Shown in pieces: positions 24,943 to 32,302 of a DNA stretch of 42,746 nt. The position numbers were made by a program, and so were the translations under genes. The notes below the pieces were generated by a model. The model saw only the letters and a list, made by a program, of their open reading frames with translations. It was not told the DNA's origin and did not search any database. How positions within the stretch are numbered: the stretch's first letter is position 1; each line of letters begins with the position of its first letter. Source of the stretch: CAYMWF01 sp964394085 [NCBI: uncultured Gemmatimonadota bacterium] (lineage in GTDB: Bacteria > GCA-2686955 > CAYMWF01); the NCBI GenBank assembly GCA_964394085.1, contig CAYMWF010000042.1:1-42746 (forward strand), given 5' to 3'.

Positions 24943-26220
24943 CTACTGTTTTGCGACTTCGTGCATCGTGCCGCAGTGGGGGCAGCGGACCTCGGCGGCA
25001 GGGAAATCGGGCGGTATCTTCAGCTTCGCGCCGCAGCCGCACTCGATGAAGGAGTATTTATTCATGCGCCAGAGCATGTCGGATGTTTCGCGCCGGCGGG
25101 ACGCGGCGGATTCTTTGACGTCTGGTTCTGTGGAAGCAGCCGCCTCCCCGGCGACGGCCCGCTGCGGCGCGGTCGGAGCGGGTTTCGAAACCGTCTCGTG
25201 CGCGAACGGCTGCACCCCTGCCCCGCCGCCCAGGAGCGGTCCGCTTTTGCCGGTCAGCCTGTTATAGTTCTGCTCATACTCGGCGAGAGAAAACCCGGCG
25301 CCCATTCCGCGGAGGATTCGGATCCTCTCTTCGGTCGCTGGATGGGTCGACATCAGGGAAGAGGCGCGGCGGCCCTTCGCCGCCTGGAGCGGATTTACGA
25401 TGTACATAGGCGCGGTCGCCCTCGTGGCGGTTTTGAGCTTTTTGCCGCCGGAAGCTATCTTCTGGAGAGCCGAGGCGAGACCTTCCGGATAACGTGTATA
25501 AAGGGCTCCCGAAGCGTCAGCGAGATACTCCCGCTTCCTCGAAACCGCAAAATATATGATCTGGGCGATAAAAGGCGACAGGATAATGAGGATCAGGCTC
25601 ACCGCCATCAGTATCAGCTGCGCCTGGCCGCCCCCTTCGCTCCGGGACGACCTGCTTCTCCTGCCGTACATCCCGCCCCAGAACATCCATTTCATACCGA
25701 AATCAGCCAGAAGCACGATAGCACCCAGCAGCACCCCGGTCATGGTCATGTAAAGGGTGTCACGGTTCTTGATGTGCCCGATCTCGTGGGCGATCACGCC
25801 CTGCAGCTCGTCCCTGTTCAAGCGCTCTAGAAGCCCGGTGGTGACGGCCACAGCAGCCCGGGAGGGGTCTCTGCCCGCAGCGAATGCGTTAGGCGCGGGA
25901 TCGTCGATAATATGAACGGCCGGGAGGGTTTCCATGCCGGACGCGATGCACATCTCTTCCACAATATTGTAGAGGCGCGGATTGTCCTTTTTCTCGATCT
26001 TCCTGGCGCCGCTGAGCCCGAGAAGGATATCCCTGCCCCCGAACCACGCCGCCGAAGCCATCACAATCCATATGAGAAGCGCCGCCCCGAGTCCGAAGCC
26101 GCCTCCGCCCCGCCCTCCCATGATCTCGCCCATGGCGAAGCCGACGCCTGCCAGCAGGGCAGCCATCGCGAAAGCGAGGATGACGGACCTTCTTTTATTG
26201 CTTCTGATTTGTTCCCACAC
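24943..26220 (-). CDS. htpX: HtpX-like M48 metalloprotease with C-terminal zinc ribbon
   Basis: 425 residues from a GTG start two bases after the lemA stop. Membrane zinc protease for quality control of membrane proteins. Two N-terminal membrane segments (~12-32, ~43-62), HEIGH (145-149) with catalytic Glu146, two further hydrophobic stretches (~155-175 and ~205-230), and the third zinc ligand Glu in SRKREYLADASGA. THPATEERIRIL is the typical end of the protease domain. Beyond it are a Pro/Ala-rich linker and a C-terminal ribbon with C-x-C (ECGCGAKL) and C-x2-C (CPHCG), absent from the usual ~290-residue HtpX. The ribbon may bind zinc or a partner. Last gene of the zinc-ribbon/lemA/htpX operon. 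Confidence 0.9.
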   Translation of the reverse strand: MWEQIRSNKRRSVILAFAMAALLAGVGFAMGEIMGGRGGGGFGLGAALLIWIVMASAAWFGGRDILLGLSGARKIEKKDNPRLYNIVEEMCIASGMETLPAVHIIDDPAPNAFAAGRDPSRAAVAVTTGLLERLNRDELQGVIAHEIGHIKNRDTLYMTMTGVLLGAIVLLADFGMKWMFWGGMYGRRSRSSRSEGGGQAQLILMAVSLILIILSPFIAQIIYFAVSRKREYLADASGALYTRYPEGLASALQKIASGGKKLKTATRATAPMYIVNPLQAAKGRRASSLMSTHPATEERIRILRGMGAGFSLAEYEQNYNRLTGKSGPLLGGGAGVQPFAHETVSKPAPTAPQRAVAGEAAASTEPDVKESAASRRRETSDMLWRMNKYSFIECGCGAKLKIPPDFPAAEVRCPHCGTMHEVAKQ

Positions 26221-26222
26221 GA

Positions 26223-26777
26223 TCAGAACTTCACTGTGGGTGCGTCACGTTCGCCGGGTTCGGATACTTCGAAAAACTCGGCGGCGGTGAAATTGAATAT
26301 GGAGGCGATGATATTCGTGGGGATCACGCCGATCTTATTGTTGTAATTCATGACCGAATCGTTATAGAACTGGCGTGAGAAACTGACCTTGTTTTCCGTG
26401 GATGTCAGCTCTTCCTGAAGGGCGAGGAAGTTCTGGTTCGCTTTAAGGTCCGGGTAAGCCTCCGAAAGGGCGAACAGCCTTCCCAGGACAGCCTCCAGGC
26501 CTGATTCGGCGGCGGCGCGATTCTTGACGCCGCTTGCTTTCGCCGCCGCATTTCTGGCGGCTATGACCGCTTCGAGGGTTTCTTTCTCGTGGGCGGCGTA
26601 CCCTTTCACCGTGGAAACGAGGTTCGGAATGAGATCATGCCGCCTCTTGAGCTGCACATCCACCTGGGCCCATGAGTTATCGACCTGGTTTTTCATCCGT
26701 ATCAGGCTGTTGTATCCGCCCATGGCTAAGAATACCAGGATGGCCAGAAATATGAGAAAAACAATCAAGGTTATCAT
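26223..26777 (-). CDS. lemA: LemA family protein
   Basis: 184 residues. One N-terminal membrane helix (LIVFLIFLAILVFLAM), then the helical LemA domain: GGYNSLIRMKNQVDNSWAQVDVQLKRRHDLIPNLVSTVKGYAAHEKETL, the KANQNFLALQEELTSTENKVSFSRQFYNDSVMNYNN block and an IFNF tail. Function is poorly known; LemA is often encoded next to HtpX and thought to work at the membrane. Its ATG overlaps the stop of the upstream zinc-ribbon gene by one base (TAATG), and htpX starts two bases after its own stop, so the three are translationally coupled. Confidence 0.92.
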   Translation of the reverse strand: MITLIVFLIFLAILVFLAMGGYNSLIRMKNQVDNSWAQVDVQLKRRHDLIPNLVSTVKGYAAHEKETLEAVIAARNAAAKASGVKNRAAAESGLEAVLGRLFALSEAYPDLKANQNFLALQEELTSTENKVSFSRQFYNDSVMNYNNKIGVIPTNIIASIFNFTAAEFFEVSEPGERDAPTVKF

Positions 26778-27175
26778 TAGGTTTCCTCCCCGAATACCTC
26801 TGCCAGATGGCTGAATACCTGGAGAGCGGCCGGTTCCGCGTCGGGAAATGAACCGCTGAGCAATGCGGCAAGCTCACCCTTGTCGAACCAGAGTCCGTCT
26901 CCGGAGCAATAATCTATCACTACCTCGTTCTGTTCTGTCATTTTCATTTTGCGGCGGCATACCGGGCATCGGCGTTTTTTCCCTCCGTCGCCGCCGGCGG
27001 AGTTGCTGCGGCCGGAAAAGAGTCCCGCCTCCAGGTCTCCTTTCCCGGCATTTTCCAGCAGGAGATCGAGTTCCCCGTCATCGAACCAGACGCCGCCGCA
27101 ATTCTGGCAGCAGTCAAGCTCTATTTCGCTGAATTCCACTATGATCAAGGGATACGAGCAGGCCGGGCATTTCAT
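26777..27175 (-). CDS. Double zinc-ribbon (zf-TFIIB) protein
   Basis: 132 residues, ATG eight bases after GGAAGG. Two copies of the zf-TFIIB module: C3-x2-C6 with C23-x2-C26 followed by GGVWFDDGELDLL, and C70-x2-C73 with C90 followed by GLWFDKGELAALL. In the second copy the fourth ligand position holds Asp93 (CSGD) in place of Cys. The function of this family is unknown; short members are taken as metal-binding or regulatory. First gene of the operon with lemA and htpX, behind a good promoter (27216-27244). The HtpX here also ends in a zinc ribbon. Confidence 0.85.
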   Translation of the reverse strand: MKCPACSYPLIIVEFSEIELDCCQNCGGVWFDDGELDLLLENAGKGDLEAGLFSGRSNSAGGDGGKKRRCPVCRRKMKMTEQNEVVIDYCSGDGLWFDKGELAALLSGSFPDAEPAALQVFSHLAEVFGEET

Positions 27176-27215
27176 CTATAAGCCTTCCTGTCTGAACAAC
27201 TCGATTCAACTTTTT

Positions 27216-27244
27216 ATTCTAACAGTTACTCGGCGCTCTCTCAA
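27216..27244 (-). promoter_or_regulatory. Sigma70-like promoter for the zinc-ribbon/lemA/htpX operon
   Basis: On the minus strand: TTGAGA (27244-27239), 17-bp spacer, TAGAAT (27221-27216), each one base from consensus. AT-rich DNA (TTTAAAATTG) lies just upstream, like an UP element. The predicted leader is about 35 nt. Confidence 0.75.
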
Positions 27245-27405
27245 CAATTTTAAATTCATGAGGATTCCATATTGGAGATTTGCCGGGATGCCGCCTTTTC
27301 TCCTGAATCGGAATCGTCTTCCGTTCAGCCGGCCGGTGCTATATACTTTGTTCAACTGCTGATCCTACGCGGCTTCTAATTTGCTGACTGTAATGAGCAT
27401 CTATC

Positions 27406-29925
27406 GTGAATTTCGATAAAAACCCCGCAAAGTTTCTCAACCTGTGCGGGATTCTCTTCCTGTCGGGGGCTTCCGCCCTGGTGTGCGAGGTCATCTGGGG
27501 CCGGATGCTGGCTATTGTGCTCGGAGTCACGGTTTACGGCGCCACCATCGTTCTTGTCTCTTTCATGCTCGGGCTCGCGGCCGGGAGTTATGCGGGTGGA
27601 AAAATCGCAGACAGACTCCGCCGCCCCGGTGTCTTCCTCGCCCTGGGACAACTCTTCGTCTGCATATACGCCATAATCTCCCCTTTCCTCCTCTCGCTCC
27701 CACCGGGGTCAACACCTTTCGGATTTCTTCTGGCGGGTTTCCTGCTGCTTCCGCCGTCGTTTTTCTGGGGCGCTTCTCTTCCGATCGCGGGAGCTCTTTG
27801 CATCATTCCCGCGGATCGTTTCGCCGGCAGGCTCACCGGAATTCTGAATGCCGTAAATACGGCCGGAGGAGTATCCGGAGCGGCTGCCGCCGGATTCCTG
27901 CTCGGCCCGTTTCTGGGCCACGCAGCTTCTCTGCAGTTCGCCGCCGGGTTATCACTGACAGCTTCTCTTCTGGCCGCCGCCGGCGCATCAGGAAGAGTCC
28001 GGGCAGCTTCCGCGGCGGGATCTCCCGCGCCGAGCGGGCCGGCCGTCGCCGGATCCTCCCCCTCCCCTGTTTCTCCGCCATCACCCGGCACGCTCGGTTT
28101 CCGGAAGATTATCGCCGCGGGCCTCTTCTTCCTTAGCGGCTTCACCGCCCTGGGTTACGAGGTTCTGTGGACCAGGATGCTGGTGTTCTACATCCACAAT
28201 TCTGTTTACGCCTTCAGCGCAATGCTTATCTGCGTCATCGCGGGTCTCGCCCTGGGAAGCGGTATCTTCGCGTTGTTCCCGGTGCGCTGGAACCCCGTGA
28301 CGATACTTGTTTCGGGCCTTATCGGGACAGCCGCTTCGGTCGCCGTTTCGATACGGATGATGGAATTCCTGCCCGGACTATCCTCCGTATATTGCCGCCT
28401 TGCAGGCCCGGAAGGATGGTTGGGCGCCGTCGGGCTCGTACTGCTCCAGACCGCCGTTATCGAACTGATTCCCGTTACGTGCCTCGGACTGGTGTTCCCT
28501 TCCATCGCGGCAATCCTCTTCAGGGGCGGAGCACGAGCCGGAACAGGCCTCGGCTCCCTCCTCTTCGCCAATTCGCTGGGTTCCGCCGCGGGAGCCGCAG
28601 GTGTCGCTTTCCTGGTGATTCCCCTGCTCGGCCTCTGCGGTTCTTTCAAGCTGCTGATGCTAGTCAACCTGGCAACCGCATCACTGGCGTTTTTTCTGCT
28701 GCAGAAGCATGAATCCGGGGCGGCATTGCGAAAGTCGACCCTCCCCGGCCTCGCCGTCCTGCTCGTCGCTATCGGTGTTGTTTCACTGCCGGGTAACGTC
28801 TTCAGGAGCCGCACCGCTGAAACCTTCGGGAAGGTGCTTTATTACGACGAAGGCGTCACCGGCACGGTAATGGTAACCGAACGGAATAATAAAAGGTTTC
28901 TCCGGTTCGCCGACGGCAGGGGAACCGCATCCACGCTGACCGTCCAGGAAAACCGCCTCCTCGGTCACCTGCCAATGCTGATTTCACCCGGGGCGCAGGA
29001 TATCTGCATCATCGGTTTCGGAGCAGGGAATACGGCGGCGGCGGTTGCGTGTCATCCAGTGAAGCACATAGACGCGGTGGATCTGGGGGCGGGAACTTTC
29101 GAGGCGGCACGATACTTTTCAACCAACGGCGGTATCGTCGACGATCCGCGGCTGTCCTCCCACGTGGAAGACGGCAGGACTTTTCTCGCGAACAGTAAGC
29201 GCAGTTACGATGTGATCATCATCGATCCTCCGGAGCTTCATTCCGCGGGCGTCGCTTACCTGTTCACGAAAGAATTCTACGAGCTGTGCCGCGAAAACCT
29301 CAACCCCGGCGGAATACTGGTCGAGTGGACCAACGTCATGGAACTCTCCACCAGGGAGCTCCGGATGATCGCCGCCACCGTCACATCGGTATTCCCCCAT
29401 ACTTCAGTCTGGCACAGCCCCAACCTCGCCGACTGGATCATGATCGCCGACCGGGACGGCGTCGCCCGCAGCTACGCCGAGTTCACCGGCGGTTACGCGC
29501 GCGAAAAGGTGCGAAACCATCTCACTGAGGTAAAACTCACAATCTCCGAAATGGCCACGGCTCTCCTCATGACCGAAGAAACACTGGCCGGCTTCGGCGC
29601 AGGGAGCCTGTTGAGCACCGATGATAAAACATGTTTCGATTATTTCACCCCGCGGCTTCCTCAGGCATGTTTCGGCATAGACAACAACAGCCAGATGTTT
29701 CGGATGAGAGATTTCATGACTGAATCCATGGGCGCTTCAAGCTGGCGTGCGGGTGTGATTCAGGCTGTGAAACTCGCTTCGGAACGGGATTCCTCACTTG
29801 ACTTCTTCAGTGAATACTCGGCTCCGGAACCTGGCGGGAAGATCGAAGGAGCGCCGATGATAAGGCGAGTGACTGAAAGAAAAAGAGCTTATTACCGCGG
29901 TCTTTATCATGAATATACTTCATGA
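27406..29925 (+). CDS. Membrane-fused spermidine synthase-like protein
   Basis: 839 residues from a GTG start with only a weak ribosome site (AATGAG). Residues 1-~455 are strongly hydrophobic, with about 12 membrane segments in two similar halves; each half begins with an SG-F/A-x-AL-x-E-V-x-W-x-R-M pattern (SGASALVCEVIWGRML and SGFTALGYEVLWTRML), suggesting internal duplication. Residues ~500-790 form a SAM-type Rossmann domain: ICIIGFGAGNTAAA (~532), AVDLGAGTFEAA, HVEDGRTFL and YDVIIIDPPELHS (~600). This is the fused-MFS/spermidine synthase architecture. True polyamine synthesis is doubtful; transfer of an aminopropyl or methyl group to a membrane-linked substrate is possible. It is divergent from the zinc-ribbon operon. 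Confidence 0.85.
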   Translation: MNFDKNPAKFLNLCGILFLSGASALVCEVIWGRMLAIVLGVTVYGATIVLVSFMLGLAAGSYAGGKIADRLRRPGVFLALGQLFVCIYAIISPFLLSLPPGSTPFGFLLAGFLLLPPSFFWGASLPIAGALCIIPADRFAGRLTGILNAVNTAGGVSGAAAAGFLLGPFLGHAASLQFAAGLSLTASLLAAAGASGRVRAASAAGSPAPSGPAVAGSSPSPVSPPSPGTLGFRKIIAAGLFFLSGFTALGYEVLWTRMLVFYIHNSVYAFSAMLICVIAGLALGSGIFALFPVRWNPVTILVSGLIGTAASVAVSIRMMEFLPGLSSVYCRLAGPEGWLGAVGLVLLQTAVIELIPVTCLGLVFPSIAAILFRGGARAGTGLGSLLFANSLGSAAGAAGVAFLVIPLLGLCGSFKLLMLVNLATASLAFFLLQKHESGAALRKSTLPGLAVLLVAIGVVSLPGNVFRSRTAETFGKVLYYDEGVTGTVMVTERNNKRFLRFADGRGTASTLTVQENRLLGHLPMLISPGAQDICIIGFGAGNTAAAVACHPVKHIDAVDLGAGTFEAARYFSTNGGIVDDPRLSSHVEDGRTFLANSKRSYDVIIIDPPELHSAGVAYLFTKEFYELCRENLNPGGILVEWTNVMELSTRELRMIAATVTSVFPHTSVWHSPNLADWIMIADRDGVARSYAEFTGGYAREKVRNHLTEVKLTISEMATALLMTEETLAGFGAGSLLSTDDKTCFDYFTPRLPQACFGIDNNSQMFRMRDFMTESMGASSWRAGVIQAVKLASERDSSLDFFSEYSAPEPGGKIEGAPMIRRVTERKRAYYRGLYHEYTS

Positions 29926-30433
29926 AGCCTGAATTTTACTCCAAATGGAAACTTATACGTCATCGACAGTTGTTCGAGGCGGGAAATTGACGCCATAGGT
30001 TTCCGCGCGGATCTTTCGTGAAAACGTCCGGCTTCCGTGCGGTTCTTTCGCAGGGCTGGCCCGTTCTTCACGAGAAGAAATATTATGTAAACCTGAAAAT
30101 GACTGCACCAGGGAATCGGCGGGGGTTTCGCCACGTGAAGAAATATTATGTAAACCTGAAAATGACTGCACCAGGGAATCGGCGGGGGTTTCGCCACGTG
30201 AAGAAATATTATGTAAACCTGTACCGGCCGACGGAACAGCCCGGAAGAGCGGGATTGTCTTCACAAGAACAGGGTGATTCGGATCGGTACCTTCATCAAA
30301 AGATCCACAGCGTAAAAGCCCGAAAAAGTAATCCACTGGACAAAAATGCCCCCGCGGCGTATTTTGGCTCTTCCCCGGCTGCGTTTCGCTCGCCGCAATC
30401 GCCTGGTTATTCAACGGCTCCAAAGGGATTGTA
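29926..30433. other. Repeat-bearing intergenic region 3
   Basis: 508 bp with no supported gene. It holds the second 63-bp array (30069-30221) and, just after it (30234-30272), a block with GAACAGCCC and GGATTGTCTTCAC that resembles 23275-23318 beside the first array. No promoter for the exchanger gene is obvious. Confidence 0.7.
30069..30221 (+). repeat. 63-bp tandem repeat array 2 (three cores)
   Basis: 27-bp cores start at 30069, 30132 and 30195, again exactly 63 bp apart. They differ from array 1 by one base in the centre (GAAATATTATG versus GAATTATTATG); the first copy has CACGAG for CACGTG. The two linkers (30096-30131 and 30159-30194) are identical to each other and related to the array 1 linker (about 70% by eye), sharing for instance GGGAATCGGCGGG versus AGGAATCGACGGG and the TTTCGC end. 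Same orientation as array 1. Confidence 0.93.
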
Positions 30434-31423
30434 ATGCACGAACTACTGATTCCGAGCGGATTTATAATTTTCGGATTCATCCTGCTTTTTAAAAGCGCGG
30501 ACCTGTTCATCGACGGTGCGGTGGGAGTCGCGGAATACTTCAACCTGCCGAAGATGCTGACAGGGATAGTGCTCGTTGCATTCGCCACAACCGCTCCGGA
30601 GTTCACCGTATCCCTGCTCGCGGCCTTGAAGGGGCTGCCGGAAATCGCCCTCGGTAATGCCGTCGGTTCCGTTATCTGCGATGACGCCGTGGCCATGGGG
30701 CTCGCTGCGCTCCTGGCCACGTCGCCGATCCTGATCGACAGGAAAATCCTTCGGACTTCGGGATTGTTTCTCCTATCCGTGGACTTTCTCGCTTTCTATT
30801 TCGCTTTCGACGGCACGGTCTCCCGCATCGAGGGGATGCTGATGCTGTCGGTCCTCGCCGGCTATTTTTTCGTTCTCTACCGCACATCGGGCCGTGAGAA
30901 TCAAAACGGCGCCAAAGAAGGACATTCCCAGCCGTTCCCCCATGAAATCAGTGACCCGGACGCGAAACGGAAGCACCTCAAACGCCTGGGGCTGATCCTC
31001 GCGGTAGGTCTCGCCGGGATAATTGCGGCGAGCGAGATCCTGATACACGGCGCGACGACCATCTGCGACGCGCTGGGTATTCCCGAAGTCATAGTCGGCA
31101 TGACCGTGGTGGCGATCGGGACCTCCCTCCCCGAAATCGCCACCTGTATAACTGCGGCTCTCAGGGGCGAAGGCGAACTCGCGGCCGGAGACATCATCGG
31201 CGCCGATATCCTGAACGTGCTCTGGATTATCGGAGCATCATCCGTCGCGAACCCGATTCACGTGGAGCAGCGGGTAATCTTCTTCGCCTTCCCTTACATG
31301 ATCCTGGTGGTCGCATCGATGCTTGGGCTGATGTGGATGGGAAAGTGTCTAACGAAGCGGAACGGAATCTTCCTGTTTCTCTTGTATATCGTGTATATAG
31401 TCTGCAATATAATCCTGTTCTGA
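30434..31423 (+). CDS. Sodium/calcium exchanger-family (CaCA) antiporter
   Basis: 329 residues, ATG six bases after AAAGGG. About ten membrane segments in two halves joined by a hydrophilic loop (~155-185). Alpha-repeat 1 reads VAFATTAPEFTVSLLAAL ... GNAVGSVICDD and alpha-repeat 2 VAIGTSLPEIATCITAAL ... GDIIGADILNVL. The acidic residues of both APE/LPE motifs are kept, and GADILNVL matches the archaeal exchanger type. In repeat 1 the usual GSN is GSV, losing a conserved asparagine near the ion site, so the ion preference may differ. Probably exchanges Ca2+ or another cation for Na+ or H+ across the inner membrane. Confidence 0.87.
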   Translation: MHELLIPSGFIIFGFILLFKSADLFIDGAVGVAEYFNLPKMLTGIVLVAFATTAPEFTVSLLAALKGLPEIALGNAVGSVICDDAVAMGLAALLATSPILIDRKILRTSGLFLLSVDFLAFYFAFDGTVSRIEGMLMLSVLAGYFFVLYRTSGRENQNGAKEGHSQPFPHEISDPDAKRKHLKRLGLILAVGLAGIIAASEILIHGATTICDALGIPEVIVGMTVVAIGTSLPEIATCITAALRGEGELAAGDIIGADILNVLWIIGASSVANPIHVEQRVIFFAFPYMILVVASMLGLMWMGKCLTKRNGIFLFLLYIVYIVCNIILF

Positions 31424-31520
31424 TCCGCATGCGGTTTGCATGAATCATACCCTCTGATACCCCGAATCATTCAATTTCGAATACCGCACCAGATAAAACA
31501 ACTTTTTTGTGCAAAGTGAC

Positions 31521-31549
31521 TTGACTAAGGCAAGGTGTTAGTTTATTCT
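31521..31549 (+). promoter_or_regulatory. Sigma70-like promoter of the candidate RNA unit
   Basis: TTGACT (31521-31526), 17-bp spacer, TATTCT (31544-31549), in AT-rich DNA. Start of transcription is expected near 31556, just ahead of the GGAGGTC segment that opens the paired region. It is about 750 bp from the corrinoid gene, which has a closer promoter of its own. Confidence 0.6.
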
Positions 31550-32042
31550 TTCATTGAATAGTTTCGGAGGTCTGGAATCAACTGCTTTTCTCGGCGAAGG
31601 TTTTATCGACCTCTGGTATTAAGGTTGATAAATCCGTTAAACAGCCGAGAAACAGATGAATTCTCGAATCGTTGGTCATCGCTGAAGATGCTCCGTGAAC
31701 GGAGCAGCGAATAAACCGGTAAGGAATAAGAGGAGTAAGCGTGGGCGAGGCGTCACGGTCAAGGTTCGATTTTCCGGCTCTGATGTCGGGAATGACGCTT
31801 CCGGCAAGGAAGGGAATCCGGCTAATCCAGTCTGCCCGGGGAAGTATCCTTTCTATAACAATCCTTCTTCACCGGTGGAATCCAAGCTTGTTTTTAAGCA
31901 CAAGAACGAAATCTTTCAGATTTCGGCAGCGGATTACCACCGGCAGCTTACCACTGTTACCTTCTCTTATAATCCTGCCTATAAACTGCTACGTATTTAG
32001 TAGCAAACAACCAGATTTTTCCTAACTCCCGGGCGGACTGGA

Positions 32043-32066
32043 GAGCTTCACCTTAAGGTGGAGCTC
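32043..32066. other. Stem-loop GAGCTTCACC-TTAA-GGTGGAGCTC
   Basis: A 10-bp stem (one G-U wobble) closing a TTAA loop, with CACCTTAAGGTG as a perfect palindromic core. No T-run follows directly, so it is more likely a structural or processing element than a terminator. Confidence 0.55.
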
Positions 32067-32099
32067 CGCCGGACCCTTCCCATCCCTCTCCTCACACTT

Positions 32100-32157
32100 A
32101 TTAGTCGGCAAAAATTCCGATAGGTCAAATTCTGCGAGGGACTAATTTCTTTTTTTT
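32100..32157 (+). terminator. Hairpin and T-run ending the candidate RNA unit
   Basis: ATTAGTC (32100-32106) pairs with GACTAAT (32140-32146); a weaker inner pairing (GCA..AATT with AATT..TGC) shortens the 33-nt loop. TTTCTTTTTTTT (32146-32157) follows at once. The stem is not GC-rich, so termination may be partial. Confidence 0.45.
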
Positions 32158-32197
32158 GCGCAAACGGCAAAAAAAACCATCCTGCGCTCAATCCATC

Positions 32198-32225
32198 TTG
32201 ATTCCGTTATCGAATTTCATATAAG
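32198..32225 (+). promoter_or_regulatory. Sigma70-like promoter for the corrinoid protein/methyltransferase pair
   Basis: TTGATT (32198-32203), 16-bp spacer, TATAAG (32220-32225). The predicted leader of about 70 nt contains a TTGCGC-G-GCGCAA inverted repeat but no room for a cobalamin riboswitch. Confidence 0.55.
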
Positions 32226-32302
32226 CTCCGAATACGCTTGCGCGGCGCAATAAGGCTGCTCCCCGTAAGGCCAGGGTCAAACACCCGGATCCGGAGGTTG
32301 AA

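Larger units (their letters stand above)
31556..32157 (+). ncRNA. Candidate structured non-coding RNA, unknown class
   Basis: About 600 nt between a good promoter and a hairpin followed by a T-run. Segments that can pair: GAGGTC (31567-31572) with GACCTC (31608-31613); TTTCTCGGC (31587-31595) with GCCGAGAAA (31644-31652), extended by CTG/CAG. These two helices interleave, giving a pseudoknot topology. Further local hairpins lie at 31690, 31798 and 32043. It does not match the conserved cores of RNase P RNA, tmRNA, SRP RNA, 6S RNA or the cobalamin riboswitch that I know. A weak small protein gene starting at GTG 31741 behind AGGAG is the alternative. Confidence 0.35.
31424..32302. other. Long intergenic region with a candidate non-coding transcription unit
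   Basis: 879 bp of lower GC than its flanks. In order: perfect 10-bp palindrome CCGCATGCGG (31425-31434); promoter (31521-31549); paired segments (31566-31651); hairpin GCTCCG-TGAA-CGGAGC (31690-31705); hairpin CTTCC-GGCAA-GGAAG (31798-31812); a 10-bp stem-loop (32043-32066); terminator-like hairpin plus T-run (32100-32157); a second promoter (32198-32225) for the corrinoid gene. Two overlapping short frames exist (31695-32000 and 31741-32025); only the second has a good AGGAG, and neither looks like a known protein. Confidence 0.6.

Noticed and set aside
31791-31820. Match to the widespread GTCATTCCC ... GGGAATCC intergenic repeat
   Set aside because: Only short parts (GGGAATGACG and GGGAATCC) match and the arms do not pair as in that family; too weak to annotate.
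31695-32025. Two short overlapping genes in the long intergenic region
   Set aside because: They overlap out of phase, neither resembles a known protein, and only the second has a good ribosome site; kept as an alternative to the RNA call.
32226-32302. Cobalamin riboswitch ahead of the corrinoid protein gene
   Set aside because: The leader is only about 70 nt and the conserved B12-box core is not found there or in the region upstream.
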